Origin: Lachnoclostridium sp.
GTDB lineage: Bacteria; Bacteroidota; Bacteroidia; Bacteroidales; Muribaculaceae
Reading direction: 5' to 3'
Length of the DNA stretch: 64,000 nucleotides
Assembly: GCA_023667185.1 (NCBI GenBank)
Contig: JAMPAP010000002.1
Location: forward strand, 256,154 to 320,153
In this document: piece after piece, positions 63,972 through 64,000 of the stretch
Layout: every line of letters starts with the position of its first letter
How positions within the stretch are numbered: position 1 is the stretch's first letter
Program-made: the position numbers and the translations under genes
Notes under the pieces: model-generated
The model's input: only the letters and a program-made list of their open reading frames with translations
Told to the model about the DNA's origin: nothing
The model's database searches: none

Positions 63972-64000
63972 TTATTCAGCGGGCTGGGCCTTGGCAGTTT
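63972..64000 (-). CDS. C-terminal end of a truncated gene, probably lysyl-tRNA synthetase
   Basis: The minus strand reads TAKAQPAE then TAA (63972-63974) and runs off the window edge. Lys/Ala/Pro-rich tails are common at the end of Bacteroidales LysS, and lysS precedes gpsA in relatives. Eight residues are not enough to prove it; the identity rests on gene order. Confidence 0.45.

Overview
The window is one contiguous piece of a Bacteroidales chromosome. The evidence is the promoter type (TTTG, about 20 bp, then TAnnTTTG, seen before many genes), the absence of clear Shine-Dalgarno sites, Bacteroidota-restricted families (DUF3256, DUF3843, DUF4295/bL38, YfhO, short CarboxypepD_reg/TPR proteins), a type-B L31 without cysteines and a moderate GC content. 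The family Muribaculaceae (mouse/human gut) is my best guess, but that is inference. Almost all of it is core genome; no rRNA, tRNA, CRISPR array, integrase, transposase or prophage gene is visible.

Layout. 37-5450 (minus): fabF and acpP, then a lipoprotein / YfhO / methyltransferase-like operon. 5613-8672 (plus): a zinc/manganese-type binding protein and ABC ATPase without a permease gene, then a DUF1846 protein. 8736-13571 (plus): the most unusual region, a 42-residue membrane protein translationally coupled to the first of two tandem TPR genes that share a perfect 527-bp 5' module but have unrelated 3' TPR parts. 13663-17093: nadE, a small outer-membrane barrel and a family-2 glycosyltransferase. 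17094-21125 (minus): acyl-CoA ligase and pnp. 21286-23475: dnaG. 23487-27129 (minus): a DEAD-box helicase, DUF3256 and xseA, coupled by 4-bp overlaps. 27160-32047 (minus): a TolC/HlyD/ABC-2/ABC-2 exporter operon without an ATPase. 32307-35691: rpmE2 facing the rplM-rpsI-rpsB-tsf ribosomal block. 36531-42162: an RND efflux operon. 42410-45143: rnfDGEA without rnfB or rnfC beside it. 45144-45659: a hairpin-rich intergenic region. 45660-52377: a secreted surface protein, an M13 peptidase, a MITE-like element, nadK and a secreted papain-like candidate. 52456-60490: argS, a Bax-inhibitor-like protein, carboxynorspermidine dehydrogenase, then secreted transglutaminase / dipeptide epimerase / DUF3843. 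60713-61325: rpmB-rpmG-bL38. 61558-64000 (minus): pgi, gpsA and the probable tail of lysS.

The themes are housekeeping (lipid, NAD, RNA turnover, translation, glycolysis), envelope transport and energy coupling (RND, ABC-2, Rnf) and periplasmic peptide or murein handling. Candidates for undescribed biology are the modular TPR pair with its small membrane protein, the covarying 30-bp hairpin repeats after rnfA, the MITE-like element before nadK, and promoters sitting directly on start codons (leaderless mRNA).
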